Assembly (NCBI RefSeq): GCF_024623785.1
Contig: NZ_JANKBZ010000046.1
Coordinates: forward strand, 1 to 64,000
DNA from: Archangium lipolyticum
Lineage (GTDB): Bacteria > Myxococcota > Myxococcia > Myxococcales > Myxococcaceae
Reading direction: 5' to 3'
DNA length: 64,000 bases
Shown piece after piece: positions 34,595-43,358 of this stretch. Below the pieces are notes generated by a model. It ran no database searches, had not been told where the DNA came from, and saw only the letters and a list, made by a program, of their open reading frames with translations. Each line of letters opens with the position of its first letter. Position 1 is the stretch's first letter. The position numbers were made by a program, and so were the translations under genes.

Positions 34595-36916
34595 TCAGGA
34601 GGCGGAGGTGAGCTCGCCGAGGAAGCGAACCACCTCCACCGCCGCGGCCTCGGGCCTCAGGCTGGTGTCGGAGATGCCGGCCACCACGCGGGTGATGTTG
34701 TGGTCCACCGCTCCCGGCTGGGCCCAGAGCCGGGCCGGGGGGGCGGTGACGTAGGCGGAGAAGCTGTGGTGCCCGGAGCCCGGGCGCTCGCCGACGACGT
34801 GGATGAGGGCCCGGGGTGCTCCCAGGGCCGCGTCCCCGAAGAGCAGCTCCGCCGCGCGATAGCCGGCCCGCACGCGTCCCAGGCTCAGCACGAGGTGCTC
34901 GGGGGCCACGCGGTAGCCAGCGGCCTCCAGCCGGGTGCGCAGCGCGGTGAGGAAGGGGCGCAGGTGGCCCTCGTCCATGAGGGAGCGCGCGTCCAGCCCG
35001 TCCGAGATGGCCAGCTGCACGTTGAAGCGGCCCGCGTGGCGCGCGCGCAGCGCCTCCAGCACGCGCTCGGAGGAGGGCTCCAGCTGCTCGCCCGAGGGCG
35101 GGTGGAGGATGTAGTCGCGGCGGTCGGCGGCGCGGGTGCGCAGGCGCACGGCGTCGGGAATCGTCGCGACGAAGTCCGGGGTGAAGTCGGTCCAGAGGCC
35201 CGTCTTGGCGTCGTCGTAGAGCTGGCGGAGCTCCCGGTCGAGCGTGGGCTCCAGCTCCCATGGCTGCTCGCCATGGCCCACGGCGAGGGGGACGCCACGG
35301 GCGCGCACGTCGGCCATCTGCCGCGCGGCCTCGGCGAGCACGTCCGCGTCCGGGCGCGTGTCGCCCTGGTGGCGGCGGTACTGCAGGTACACCCAGGCGG
35401 GATCGCCGAAGTGCTCGGTGGGCCGGCCCTCCGCGTCGATGACGCCGAGCCGCTGGAAGAAGGCCCACATCCGGTCGTCCACCTTGTAGCCGTGCTTCTC
35501 GCGCAGGCGGACGTGGTCCTGGAACGCGGTGGTCAGGTAGCTGAGCATCGGATCGTTCCGGGTGGGCAGCGCCATGAGGTAGCCGGGGTTGGCCGGCATG
35601 AGCTGCTCCTGGCACCACTCCAGGTCGTCCAGCGACACGTCCATGTGCAGGGTGGAGCAGACGTCCAGGCCGATCGTCAGGCCGTGCAGCTTGCCCATGA
35701 CGATGTCCTCGAGGCAGCAGCGCACCAGCTGCTCGCGGGTACGGAACACCTCGGGACCGATGAAGCCGGCCACGTCGTTGACGTGCACCCAGGGGGCGGG
35801 CTCACGGCCGGCGCGGGCCTGGGCGGCGGCGACGCGTTGGGTGAGGGCGCGGGAGAAGCCGTACTTGCGCGACTCGTGCACCACCATGTCCGCGCCGGCG
35901 GCATGGCCGTTGGTGGCGTCGGCGCCCTGGCCCGTCTCGAAGTACATGCCCCAGCGCCCGGTGCGCGAGGCGGCATGGGCCTCCATCTTCTCCAGGGTGA
36001 CGTCGAAGGTGCGGTTGGCGGCCTCGGTGCTGCCCAGGCTCTGGAACCAGATGCCGGTGGTGCCCGGCTGCATGGCCTCCACCACCGCCTGCACGTCCAC
36101 GTGGGCCAGCACGCAGTGGGGCATGACGTCCTGGAGCCCGAACGTCACGAGAATCTCGTGCAGGGCGGACTCCACGGCGGCCACGGACTCGGGGGCCGAG
36201 GACACCGGGTTGGTGCCGAGCACCACGTCCCCCACGGCGAAGGACCAGCCGTTGAAGACCTGCCAGCGGATGTCGTCCGGGTGGTCCGTGGGTGAGTTGG
36301 GCTGGATGCGCGCGCCCAGGTACCCCCTGGCGCCCACCTTGCTGCCGGGGAGCGGGTTGAAGACCTTGCGCCCCACGGCCGCCAGCTCCTCGTTGGACAG
36401 GAGCTTCACCACGCAGCCGATGGCGTCGCTGCTCAGCCCGTCCTTGATCTCGTGGATCTCCTCCTCGCTCGCGGAGAGCAGGAAGGACTTGAGCTCGCCC
36501 AGCGTCCAGCTCGCGGTGCGTGCCTGGGCCTCGGTGTCGAGCGCCCCCTGCATGTAGGAGTAGAGCCGCTCCTCCACCAGCGGGTACGCGTCCAGGTCGC
36601 CGATGCGCGTGCGCGCGAGCAGGGCCCGGGCGTTGCGGCGGGACACCTCGTCGGCCGCGGCGACTCCGATGGCGGCGTCCCCCTCCTTGAACTCATTTGC
36701 TGCACCAACGACCTGCTGGTAGAGCCGGTGCTCGAAGGTGCCGCGGAGGCGTGTCACGTAGGCGAACACGTCCTCCCCGGGGAGGATGTCGTGGAGGGAC
36801 ACGAGGCCGGGAGCGCTCTGGGGCGAGTGCGCGGCCCCGGGGCCGGCGTCGGGGGTTGGAGCCACGGGAAGCCGCGGCGAGGGCTCCTCGAGTGGATGCG
36901 TCAGGCTTTCGGCCAT
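34595..36916 (-). CDS. eutBC: Ethanolamine ammonia-lyase EutB-EutC fusion
   Basis: 773 residues in one chain. Residues about 40-612 match the large subunit EutB: NPVSSAPESV (236-245), QPGTTGIWFQSLGSTEAANR, YFETGQGADATNGHAAGAD (325-343), TIGLDVCSTLHMDV and the typical C-terminal DRRDYILHPPSGEQL. From about 615 to the end the sequence matches the later part of the small subunit EutC: QLAISDGLDARSLMD, LSLGRVRAGY, VVGERPGS and a DHNITRV segment. The first part of EutC appears reduced. The enzyme would use adenosylcobalamin to split ethanolamine into acetaldehyde and ammonia. No microcompartment, eutA or eutR genes are nearby. The ATG at 36916 has GAGGAGA 8 nt before it. Confidence 0.88.
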   Translation of the reverse strand: MAESLTHPLEEPSPRLPVAPTPDAGPGAAHSPQSAPGLVSLHDILPGEDVFAYVTRLRGTFEHRLYQQVVGAANEFKEGDAAIGVAAADEVSRRNARALLARTRIGDLDAYPLVEERLYSYMQGALDTEAQARTASWTLGELKSFLLSASEEEIHEIKDGLSSDAIGCVVKLLSNEELAAVGRKVFNPLPGSKVGARGYLGARIQPNSPTDHPDDIRWQVFNGWSFAVGDVVLGTNPVSSAPESVAAVESALHEILVTFGLQDVMPHCVLAHVDVQAVVEAMQPGTTGIWFQSLGSTEAANRTFDVTLEKMEAHAASRTGRWGMYFETGQGADATNGHAAGADMVVHESRKYGFSRALTQRVAAAQARAGREPAPWVHVNDVAGFIGPEVFRTREQLVRCCLEDIVMGKLHGLTIGLDVCSTLHMDVSLDDLEWCQEQLMPANPGYLMALPTRNDPMLSYLTTAFQDHVRLREKHGYKVDDRMWAFFQRLGVIDAEGRPTEHFGDPAWVYLQYRRHQGDTRPDADVLAEAARQMADVRARGVPLAVGHGEQPWELEPTLDRELRQLYDDAKTGLWTDFTPDFVATIPDAVRLRTRAADRRDYILHPPSGEQLEPSSERVLEALRARHAGRFNVQLAISDGLDARSLMDEGHLRPFLTALRTRLEAAGYRVAPEHLVLSLGRVRAGYRAAELLFGDAALGAPRALIHVVGERPGSGHHSFSAYVTAPPARLWAQPGAVDHNITRVVAGISDTSLRPEAAAVEVVRFLGELTSAS

Positions 36917-36985
36917 GGCGGACTCTCCTCGGGGTAGGAGGCTAATCCCACCCCGGATGCGTGTCACGGGAGTCCCGGTCGAACG

Positions 36986-36999
36986 CGGCTGACCAGCCG
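36986..36999 (-). terminator. Small hairpin after the Nudix gene
   Basis: On the minus strand CGGCT-GGTC-AGCCG begins about 6 nt after the Nudix stop (TGA at 37006-37008). Arms are perfect 5-mers, with no T-tract. Weak terminator candidate between the Nudix and EutBC genes. Confidence 0.3.
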
Positions 37000-37005
37000 A
37001 CAATT

Positions 37006-37566
37006 TCAGCGGGTGCCCGCGGCTCCGGCGTTCAGGTGCTCCAGGAAGAAGGCCACCACCACCAGGGAGTGGCTGATGGCGCCGCTCAGGATGAGCTGGG
37101 GCACCGCCGAGCGGGGGTGCAGCTCCACGGCGATGTCCTCGCCCGCGTCCTGTCTGCCCTCGTGCGCCTTCACGCAGTCGAGCGCCAGATAGCTGTGACA
37201 GCGGTTGCTCTGGATGGCGGGGTTGGGGTGCACCTGCCCGAGCCTCACCACGCGGCCCGGCACGTACCCCGTCTCCTCCTCCAACTCGCGCGCGGCGGCC
37301 TCGGCGGGGTCCTCTCCGGGTTCCACCATACCGCCCGGAATCTCCAGCGTCGTCTCCGCGATGCCGAAGCGGTACTGGCGGATGAGCACCAGCTGCTCGT
37401 CCTTCGTCACCGCGATGATGTTCACCCAGTCCGTGCTGTCGATGACGACGCGGGGGTGCTCGTGGCCGGTGCGGGGGTCCGCCACCACGTCCTGCCGGAC
37501 CTTGATGACGCGGTAGTCGTGCTCCAGGCCCCGGCGCAGGCGGGGCCACGGTTTGATGGGGTTCAT
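37006..37566 (-). CDS. Nudix hydrolase, ADP-ribose pyrophosphatase-like
   Basis: 186 residues. The Nudix box is complete: GGMVEPGEDPAEAAARELEEETGY fits GX5EX7REUXEEXGU. The flanking segments (VVIDSTDWVNIIAVT, IRQYRFGIAETTLEIPGG and VHPNPAIQSN) fit the ADP-ribose/nucleoside-diphosphate sugar group. It probably hydrolyses a nucleoside diphosphate linked to another group. The start lies 4 bp after the stop of the SirB1-like gene, so the two are in one operon. Confidence 0.88.
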   Translation of the reverse strand: MNPIKPWPRLRRGLEHDYRVIKVRQDVVADPRTGHEHPRVVIDSTDWVNIIAVTKDEQLVLIRQYRFGIAETTLEIPGGMVEPGEDPAEAAARELEEETGYVPGRVVRLGQVHPNPAIQSNRCHSYLALDCVKAHEGRQDAGEDIAVELHPRSAVPQLILSGAISHSLVVVAFFLEHLNAGAAGTR

Positions 37567-37570
37567 CGGC

Positions 37571-38428
37571 TCAGTTCAACAGCGCGGCGCGCTCGCGCAA
37601 CTCCCGGGCCGTCAATTCCAGCCGATCCCGATCCGGCGCGTCCGGCGACAGCTCCAGGCAGCGCTCCACGTCCTTGAGGGCGGCCCGGTAGGCCCCCAGG
37701 TTGGCGAGCAGCGCCGCGCGGGTCCGCAGCTCGCCCGGGTGGTTGGGGGCCAGCATCAGCAGCAGGTCCACCACGGCCAGACCGTGTTCGCCCTCGTCGC
37801 GCTCCAGGTACACCCGGCGCAGGTTGGACAGCATGCGGTAGGCGATGAGCTCCACGGGCGCCGGGGCCAGCATGGAGGGGTTGAACTTGAGCTGCGGCGC
37901 CACGCGCTGCAGCAGCTCCCGGCAGCCCTCCTCGGTGAGGATCTCGCCGCCGTGGAACGGGTCCACCACCAGCTTGTGGTCGTCCCCCGTCTCGCAGGCC
38001 ACCAGGAAGTGCCCGGGGAAGGGGACGCCATAGAGGGGGATGCCCGCGCGCCGGGCCACCTCCAGGTACACCACGGAGAGGGTGATGGGCAGGCCCACCT
38101 TCCGCTCCAGCACCTGGTCCAGGAAGCTGTTCTCCGGCGCCTGGTAGTCGTCCTCGTTGCCGCGGAAGCCCTCGATGTCCGCCAGCACGTGACGCAGCGC
38201 GGTGAGACCGGCGAGCACCTCGCCGTGGCCCGCGTCCCGCTCCATCTCCAGCTGCACCCGGGCTGCCAGCGCGTCGAGGGTGTGCAGGTAGGCCGAGGCA
38301 TCCAGGGACGGCCGGTTGATGGTGGCGATGGCCAGCGCCGCCAGGTCCAACCTCGGAGGGTCGGCCGCGAGCGCGGACACGAGGCGTTCGCGGGCTACGG
38401 ACGGGCTGAAGGTCGAGGTGATGCTCAC
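37571..38428 (-). CDS. SirB1-type transglutaminase-like / TPR protein
   Basis: 285 residues. The first two thirds match the SirB1 N-terminal (transglutaminase-like) domain: NSFLDQVLERKVGLPITLSVVYLEVARRAGIP, GVPFPGHFLV, then VDPFHGG. The catalytic Cys of true transglutaminases seems to be replaced, and only His in GHF is obvious. The C-terminal third contains two or three TPR-like helices (LLMLAPNHPGELRTRAALLANLG). The role in Proteobacteria is unclear. It is followed after 4 bp by the Nudix gene. Confidence 0.83.
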   Translation of the reverse strand: MSITSTFSPSVARERLVSALAADPPRLDLAALAIATINRPSLDASAYLHTLDALAARVQLEMERDAGHGEVLAGLTALRHVLADIEGFRGNEDDYQAPENSFLDQVLERKVGLPITLSVVYLEVARRAGIPLYGVPFPGHFLVACETGDDHKLVVDPFHGGEILTEEGCRELLQRVAPQLKFNPSMLAPAPVELIAYRMLSNLRRVYLERDEGEHGLAVVDLLLMLAPNHPGELRTRAALLANLGAYRAALKDVERCLELSPDAPDRDRLELTARELRERAALLN

Positions 38429-38479
38429 GGCGGGAAGGACTAACCCAGGCGGGGGCGGACGGCAAAGGCAGGCAGGCAG

Positions 38480-38758
38480 TCAGCTCCCAGGGGGTTCGGG
38501 GGGCAACAACCGACCCTTGATTTCGGCGTTCATCGCCACCTGGGCGGAGATGAGCCCCGACAGGAGCCCGTCCTCGAACTCGAAAGTCGGGTGTTGCTTG
38601 AGTTGCGGGAAATCGTGGGGGTTGCGCAGCTCCTCCGGGGTGATGTTGGGGACGACCTCGCGAGCCAGGCGGAGGACCTTGGCCTGCTGCTGGGAAATCA
38701 TCCGTTCGAAGAGCTTGCCGGCAATCTCCAGCATCTCCCATCCGGTCTCTTCCGTCAT
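38480..38758 (-). CDS. Conserved small helical protein, function unknown
   Basis: 92 residues with good codon bias and no signal peptide or Cys. The sequence is amphipathic helical (EMLEIAGKLFERMISQQQAKVLRLAREV), then a short polar region and a Pro-rich end. I do not recognise the family. It lies 51 bp upstream of the SirB1-like gene in the same direction and may be the first gene of that operon. The ATG is at 38756-38758. Confidence 0.65.
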   Translation of the reverse strand: MTEETGWEMLEIAGKLFERMISQQQAKVLRLAREVVPNITPEELRNPHDFPQLKQHPTFEFEDGLLSGLISAQVAMNAEIKGRLLPPEPPGS

Positions 38759-38955
38759 CGCACGTATCTCCTCGCCCGGGAGCTGTAACCCAGGGGACAG
38801 GGAAGCACCAATCTATCCTGGCCCCTGGCTGGTTGGCTGCCCGGGAGACATGGCGGGCGGTGCGAGGTCGAAGTGGCCCCCCGGACATTTCATCCCCAGG
38901 TTGAGGCAAAGCCCCGGGAGCGGAGGGTTGCCCGGGCGGAAAGGCAGACGACACG

Positions 38956-39273
38956 ATGGCATTCGGATTTGCGGAGAACCCGGCGCTCTCGATCACGCCG
39001 CACCTGGACTCCGTGGACTACCCGGCCACGCGAGAGCAGCTCGTCTCGGCCGCGGCGGACAACGGCGCGTACGTGGACATCATCAACGTCCTCAAGTCGT
39101 TGCCGCGGGAAGAGTACCAGTCCCGGGAAGACGTGATGCGCGACCTGGCGGAGGCGGCGCGGCGTTTCGCGAGCGGGGGGCTGCGGGACGATGACGGGGT
39201 GGACAGGGACCGGCGCAACATCGGCCGCGACCTGGTGGAGAACGCCCCCGACGGGAACTCGCGGCATCCGTAG
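38956..39273 (+). CDS. DUF2795-like small protein
   Basis: 105 residues. The core VDYPATREQLVSAAADNGAYVDIINVLKSLPREEYQSREDVMRDL resembles DUF2795, a short helical domain of unknown function often found singly or fused in high-GC bacteria. The C-terminal tail is charged and probably disordered. The family sometimes sits with stress or DNA-related genes, but no such link is visible here. The ATG is preceded by a weak purine-rich site. Confidence 0.7.
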   Translation: MAFGFAENPALSITPHLDSVDYPATREQLVSAAADNGAYVDIINVLKSLPREEYQSREDVMRDLAEAARRFASGGLRDDDGVDRDRRNIGRDLVENAPDGNSRHP

Positions 39274-39319
39274 TGGCGAGGAACTGAGCAACAGCTGAGC
39301 AATGAGGCGCTCGCGGGCG

Positions 39320-39337
39320 CCGGCCAGGGAGGGCCGG
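39320..39337 (+). terminator. Hairpin downstream of the DUF2795-like gene
   Basis: CCGGCC-AGGGAG-GGCCGG with perfect 6-bp arms lies 46 nt after the stop. Two copies of CTCGCGGGCGC flank it, and a T-rich TTGGTTTT follows 13 nt later. A plausible but loose terminator. Confidence 0.35.
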
Positions 39338-39429
39338 TACTCGCGGGCGCTTGGTTTTCCGGCGCGCGATGGAGTCCCCACGGCCCGGCCTGTACACTCG
39401 GGCCTCCGAGGTCTCGGGGGGCCGGATTG

Positions 39430-39537
39430 ATGACACGCGTGTGCGGGGAGGACATCTGGGAGGCGTGTGGATCCTCCCATTACGACTTGTGCATGGATGC
39501 GTGTCAGGAGGAGATGAAAAGTAGAGGCTGGCGATGA
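39430..39537 (+). CDS. Tiny four-Cys ORF coupled to the cysteine-rich gene
   Basis: An ATG at 39430 opens a 35-codon frame with four Cys: MTRVCGEDIW, EACGSSHYDLCMDACQEE, then MKSRGWR. Its TGA (39535-39537) overlaps the ATG of the next gene at 39534 as ATGA, the arrangement of coupled genes. The Cys spacing echoes the Cys-rich character of the downstream product. No strong ribosome site is visible (only a G-run upstream), and it could also be a chance frame. Confidence 0.45.
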   Translation: MTRVCGEDIWEACGSSHYDLCMDACQEEMKSRGWR

Positions 39538-40418
39538 AGTGGCGTGCTCGCCTTGCCATCCTGATGGCGTTTCTGTTGCCGGTCCCTCTGATTTGGGCTT
39601 CGAGCAGGTTGCTGTCAGGCGGCCTGAGTGTGTCCGAAGCGCGCGAGAATGGTAGCAGGGTTGTTCCAATACTCCCGCCAGACGAGACGAGACGGTTGCT
39701 CACCTTCGAGCGGTCCTGCCAGAGAAACGAGGATTGCGATGCTCCACTCGTCTGTCTGCGCGGCCAGTTCATGTTGAAGAACGCCTGCGTGGCGAGCACT
39801 TGTGAGACAGACGTGGACTGTCGCGAGGGACTCTCCTGTCATTCAATCGCAGCAGGTGATCGCGTAGTCCGCATGTGTGGGGCCTCTGGCATGGCGCCAG
39901 AAGGGGCGTTTTGTATGGAACTGCCCGTCAAACGGGACATGGCGTGTGCGCCGGACCTGGTGTGTGTACCCACAAGGAATGTCGCCGCCCCTGCCAGCCC
40001 CAGGAGCCTCGGAGTTGCCCGGAGGGCTTCTACTGTCATGCCGGGGATGTGAAGGGGCCCCGTGTGCCTGCCGACGTGCGAAGGGCGCTCGTGCCCCGAT
40101 GGGCAGCGATGCGTGGCACTGGAGCATGGAGTATCGATTTGCGCGCGGGTGCATGGACTGGATTGCCAGCTCAATCCCTGCCCGGAGGAGCAGGTCTGCT
40201 ATGTCGCGGCTCGGGAGTCACGAAATGAGGTATGGATGAGGTGCATGCTTTCCTGCGACATGCAGGAGCGACCGTGCCCCGAGGGCTTCTCGTGTATGAG
40301 TGGTCGCTGCATCCAACGATGTAACTCGAATGCGTCAGGCTCCTGTGGGCCGATGGAGGAGTGCGTGGGGGCGCGGGAGGACCACCCGGGGTTGTGCATG
40401 TTCGACCTCGGCAAATGA
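39534..40418 (+). pseudogene. Cysteine-rich exported protein gene with two compensating frameshifts
   Basis: The first frame (39534 to about 39970) encodes a signal peptide and Cys-rich repeats such as CQRNEDCDAPLVC and CETDVDCREGLSC. The Cys pattern then continues in a second frame (CTHKECRRPCQPQEPRSCPEGFYC) until about 40055, and returns to the first frame (CLPTCEGRSCPDGQRC to the stop at 40418). The breaks lie at a GT repeat (near 39960) and in GGGGCCCC (near 40055); removing one GT and one C would restore a single frame of about 293 residues. In one frame the product stops at 40052. Sequencing error, recent decay or slippage-based variation are all possible. Function unknown. Confidence 0.65.
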
Positions 40419-40502
40419 GGTGCGTGCCCGGCGCCCGGTCTTCCTCCTGGAGACACGCGGCGCACGGAGCTCCGCTGTCTCACCCGTCTCGCGAGGAACG
40501 GC

Positions 40503-42365
40503 TCAGCGCCAGTCCGGAGGAGCCATGTTGATGCGGGGGACGTAGTAGCCCTTGGGCCCCTGCAACACCGTTTCGAAGGCCGGGTCATTGAGCACCACGT
40601 TGCCGGGGCTCTTGTCCACCTTCGCCGGGTCCACCTTGCCGCCCTCGATGGGCAACTTCGCGTAGGTTGGGATGCCGTACTGGTGCAGGTCATCCACGGC
40701 CACACCGCAGATGGGCATCGAGGTGCCATCCGGCAGGTAGAGGCGGTCGAACTGGATGTAGACACGGTTGGGGGTCGTCACCGCCTCACCTGTGATTTTC
40801 AGGTACAGCTCCTGGCCCTTCATCACCACGAGCATGTCAGCGGTGACGGGACCGGGCTTGAGGTTGAGGGAGCCTCCGTCCTCAATGGATCTGTCCGAGG
40901 CCGGGGTGCCGGTCTTCAGGAAGGAGCCCTGCTCATCCGGCTTGATGCCCAGCGTGACGGGGGTGGCGCGGGCCTCGGGGGAGCAATTGGCGAGGTACCC
41001 GATGGGATCTGGCCGCATGGGTGTGGTGGCGCATCCGGCGAGTTGCGCGGCGGCCGCCCCCAGCAGGCTGGTGAGCAGTGCGCACAAGCGCGAGGGCGCC
41101 TGCACCGACTCGGTGGAATCTCTGAGGGTGGTGTCGGGAGGGGAGGCGGATGGCACGGACTGGGTTCCTTTCTCGGGGGGCACCAGAGTGGCTGGCGCGG
41201 TGGACTCCGCGCGTGAGCCGTCCTCCCGGGGAGGGGCCATTGTCACGCGGAGGAGTGTCCACCCTAACCCGAGCAGTCCCAGTCCGAGGGCCAGCGCGAT
41301 GAGCCACCGCGACCATCGTGTTCCAGCCCGCTGCGTGCGCCCGGCGGGAGTTTCCTCTGGAGCCGACGGGGCCTCTCGTACCTCCTCCATTACGTCCACA
41401 TCTGGGAACGACTCCCGCAGCCGTGAGCACTCGGAGGGCCGTTTCGCTGGGGCCTGCCAGGGGGCGGTATGTCCTTCTTCCCGAAGCAACAGCTCCAACT
41501 CCTCGCGTACGGCGCGGGCGCTCGGGGGGCGCTGTCCCGGCTCCTTGGCCAGCAGCCGCAGGGTCAGCGCGGACAGGGAGGCGGGAGCGTCGGGCACGAG
41601 CTGCCCGGGCTCCGGGGGCGACACCGTGGCGATGGCCACCAGCAGTTGCTCCAGTGACAGCCGGGTGCTGAAGGGACGGCAGTTGGTGAGTGTTTCGTAC
41701 AGCAGCACGCCAAGGGCATACAAGTCGGCACTGGACTGGGCCTTCAGCCGTGAGCCCTTGTGCATGGCCTCGGACACCAGGAATGAGATGACCTCGGGTG
41801 GCTGGCAATGCAGCGTACCCGGTGCCAGTCCGTCCGTCAGAGTGCGGGCACACGGCAGGTGTACCGACCCGAGGTCGATGAGGAAGGGTTTGTCATCGCC
41901 CTTTCGCACCAGCAGGTTGTCGGCTTTGAGGTCCCGGTGACACATGCCGCGCTCGTGCATTACTTCCAGGGGCTTCAATGCCTCACACAGCACTCTCATG
42001 GAGCGGTGAAGGGAAGCACGCTCGCTCCAGCGCCATTCGTGGAAGGTGCTCGCGGAGACATACGGAGTGACGAACCAGGCGTAGCCTGTTTCAGGGTCGG
42101 GCCACCGACCCCATTCGAGCACGGGCAGCAGGTTCGGGTGCTCCAGGTGCTCCAGCGAGGCCACCTCGCGGCGCATCCAGGCATCCACCTGGTCCTCGTC
42201 CTCGGCGGAGACGGGCCGGGCCGCCATCTTCAATGAGTAGCTGCTGCCCGCGCGCTCCATCAGATAGACGAAGGAGAAGCCGCCGACGCCCAGTCGGCGC
42301 ACGATGCGGAAGTCCCGCACCATGTCCCCCGCGCGCAGTTGGTTGGGGTGCAGGGGCGGGCTCAT
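40503..42365 (-). CDS. Membrane Ser/Thr kinase with internal lipobox-like segment
   Basis: 620 residues. Kinase motifs: glycine loop GVGGFSFVY (26-34), Lys46, HRDLKADNLL (143-152) and PPEV (189-192). The DFG is replaced by DLG (164-166), a variant still seen in some active kinases. A membrane segment lies at about 353-373. A second hydrophobic stretch at 427-444 ends in QLAGC (Cys445), a perfect lipobox shape, followed by a domain that includes DRLYLPDGTSMPICGVAVDD, like the end of the kinase at 485-2515. The ATG at 42365 overlaps the DUF2381 stop (ATGA); an in-frame start at 42530 would lie within that gene. Confidence 0.88.
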   Translation of the reverse strand: MSPPLHPNQLRAGDMVRDFRIVRRLGVGGFSFVYLMERAGSSYSLKMAARPVSAEDEDQVDAWMRREVASLEHLEHPNLLPVLEWGRWPDPETGYAWFVTPYVSASTFHEWRWSERASLHRSMRVLCEALKPLEVMHERGMCHRDLKADNLLVRKGDDKPFLIDLGSVHLPCARTLTDGLAPGTLHCQPPEVISFLVSEAMHKGSRLKAQSSADLYALGVLLYETLTNCRPFSTRLSLEQLLVAIATVSPPEPGQLVPDAPASLSALTLRLLAKEPGQRPPSARAVREELELLLREEGHTAPWQAPAKRPSECSRLRESFPDVDVMEEVREAPSAPEETPAGRTQRAGTRWSRWLIALALGLGLLGLGWTLLRVTMAPPREDGSRAESTAPATLVPPEKGTQSVPSASPPDTTLRDSTESVQAPSRLCALLTSLLGAAAAQLAGCATTPMRPDPIGYLANCSPEARATPVTLGIKPDEQGSFLKTGTPASDRSIEDGGSLNLKPGPVTADMLVVMKGQELYLKITGEAVTTPNRVYIQFDRLYLPDGTSMPICGVAVDDLHQYGIPTYAKLPIEGGKVDPAKVDKSPGNVVLNDPAFETVLQGPKGYYVPRINMAPPDWR

Positions 42366-43198
42366 GGGCGCACCGGTCCCTCTCCCAGGGAGAGCGGCCG
42401 GAAGACTCCGGGCGAGTCCTCTCCATCCAGCGCCAGCTCCAGTCGTGAGGCTCCTTCCGGAAGCCGGCTGGTAAGGACATGTTGCTGGCGTATCGAACTT
42501 GCCGCTCCCGAGAGCAGGTGGGCGGGCCACTCCAGCAGGACACCGTCCGCGAGCGTCGCCCGCAGCCGTGCTTGCACCAGCTTCCAGGGTGGGGTGCCTT
42601 GCTTGCTGCTTCGCACGATCACGGTGACGAAGAAGCGCCGGTCCAGCCAGAGCACGGATTGGACCCGCCCACGTGAGTCCTGTGTGTTGTACTTCACTGC
42701 TTCCTGGGGGACGTCGAGAGTGGCGCGGGCGTCCGGTGCGCCGAGGAGGCTCCGGGCCATGTACTCCGCGCCGTCCTCGTCGGTGGAGCCCCAGGCGTGC
42801 ACTACTCGCACCCTCGCATCCACCACGTCGTGCCGGGTGACGAGCACGAAGCGGAGGGGGGCGGCGCCGGGTCCGGCGTCCAGGGTGAGCGTCACCCGCT
42901 CGCCATCGGCCAGGGGCCTGGTGAGGAGGATGACCATCGAGTCATCGCTCGTCGGACCGAGCTGGATGCGCTCCTCGTGCTCCGGGAGCTTCGGGGCCCC
43001 GGGCTTCAGCGGCGCTTCGAACCGCACGAGGGTGGCCACGTCCGCCGCCACGTGCAACTCCACGGGAGGCACCTCGCCCGGCCGGGCGGGGACCACGAGT
43101 GTACGCCGCTGGAACATCTGCCCAGCAGGGTGTTCCTGAGCGATAGCCGGGACGGAGAGCAGGAACCACGGAAGGAGGATCCAGGGACCAGGACGCAC
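42362..43198 (-). CDS. DUF2381 family exported protein (second copy)
   Basis: 278 residues with a signal peptide (hydrophobic core ending near AIA) followed by the beta-rich DUF2381 pattern: TLVVPARPGEVPPVELHVA, VRFEAPLKPG, then a second domain with VKYNTQDSRGRVQSVLWLDRRFFVTVIV. It is directly coupled to the kinase gene downstream, the reverse gene order to the copy at 485-3538. The GTG at 43198 has GAGG 6 nt upstream; a GTG at 43210 is the other choice. Partner and role unknown; cell-surface or periplasmic by signal peptide. Confidence 0.78.
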   Translation of the reverse strand: MRPGPWILLPWFLLSVPAIAQEHPAGQMFQRRTLVVPARPGEVPPVELHVAADVATLVRFEAPLKPGAPKLPEHEERIQLGPTSDDSMVILLTRPLADGERVTLTLDAGPGAAPLRFVLVTRHDVVDARVRVVHAWGSTDEDGAEYMARSLLGAPDARATLDVPQEAVKYNTQDSRGRVQSVLWLDRRFFVTVIVRSSKQGTPPWKLVQARLRATLADGVLLEWPAHLLSGAASSIRQQHVLTSRLPEGASRLELALDGEDSPGVFRPLSLGEGPVRP

Positions 43199-43358
43199 GC
43201 GAGTCCTCACACGGGCAGGCGGTCAGGGTAGGGGAGGCTCTCCCGCCGGGGCAAGCGCAAAACCACTTCCGCCGTCATCCCGGATGAGCCGACTTCGTGG
43301 ATGAGGTGGCCCCGAGCCGCGACTTCCGCGGGGCTTTCTGACAGCGTTCGCGGCCGTC

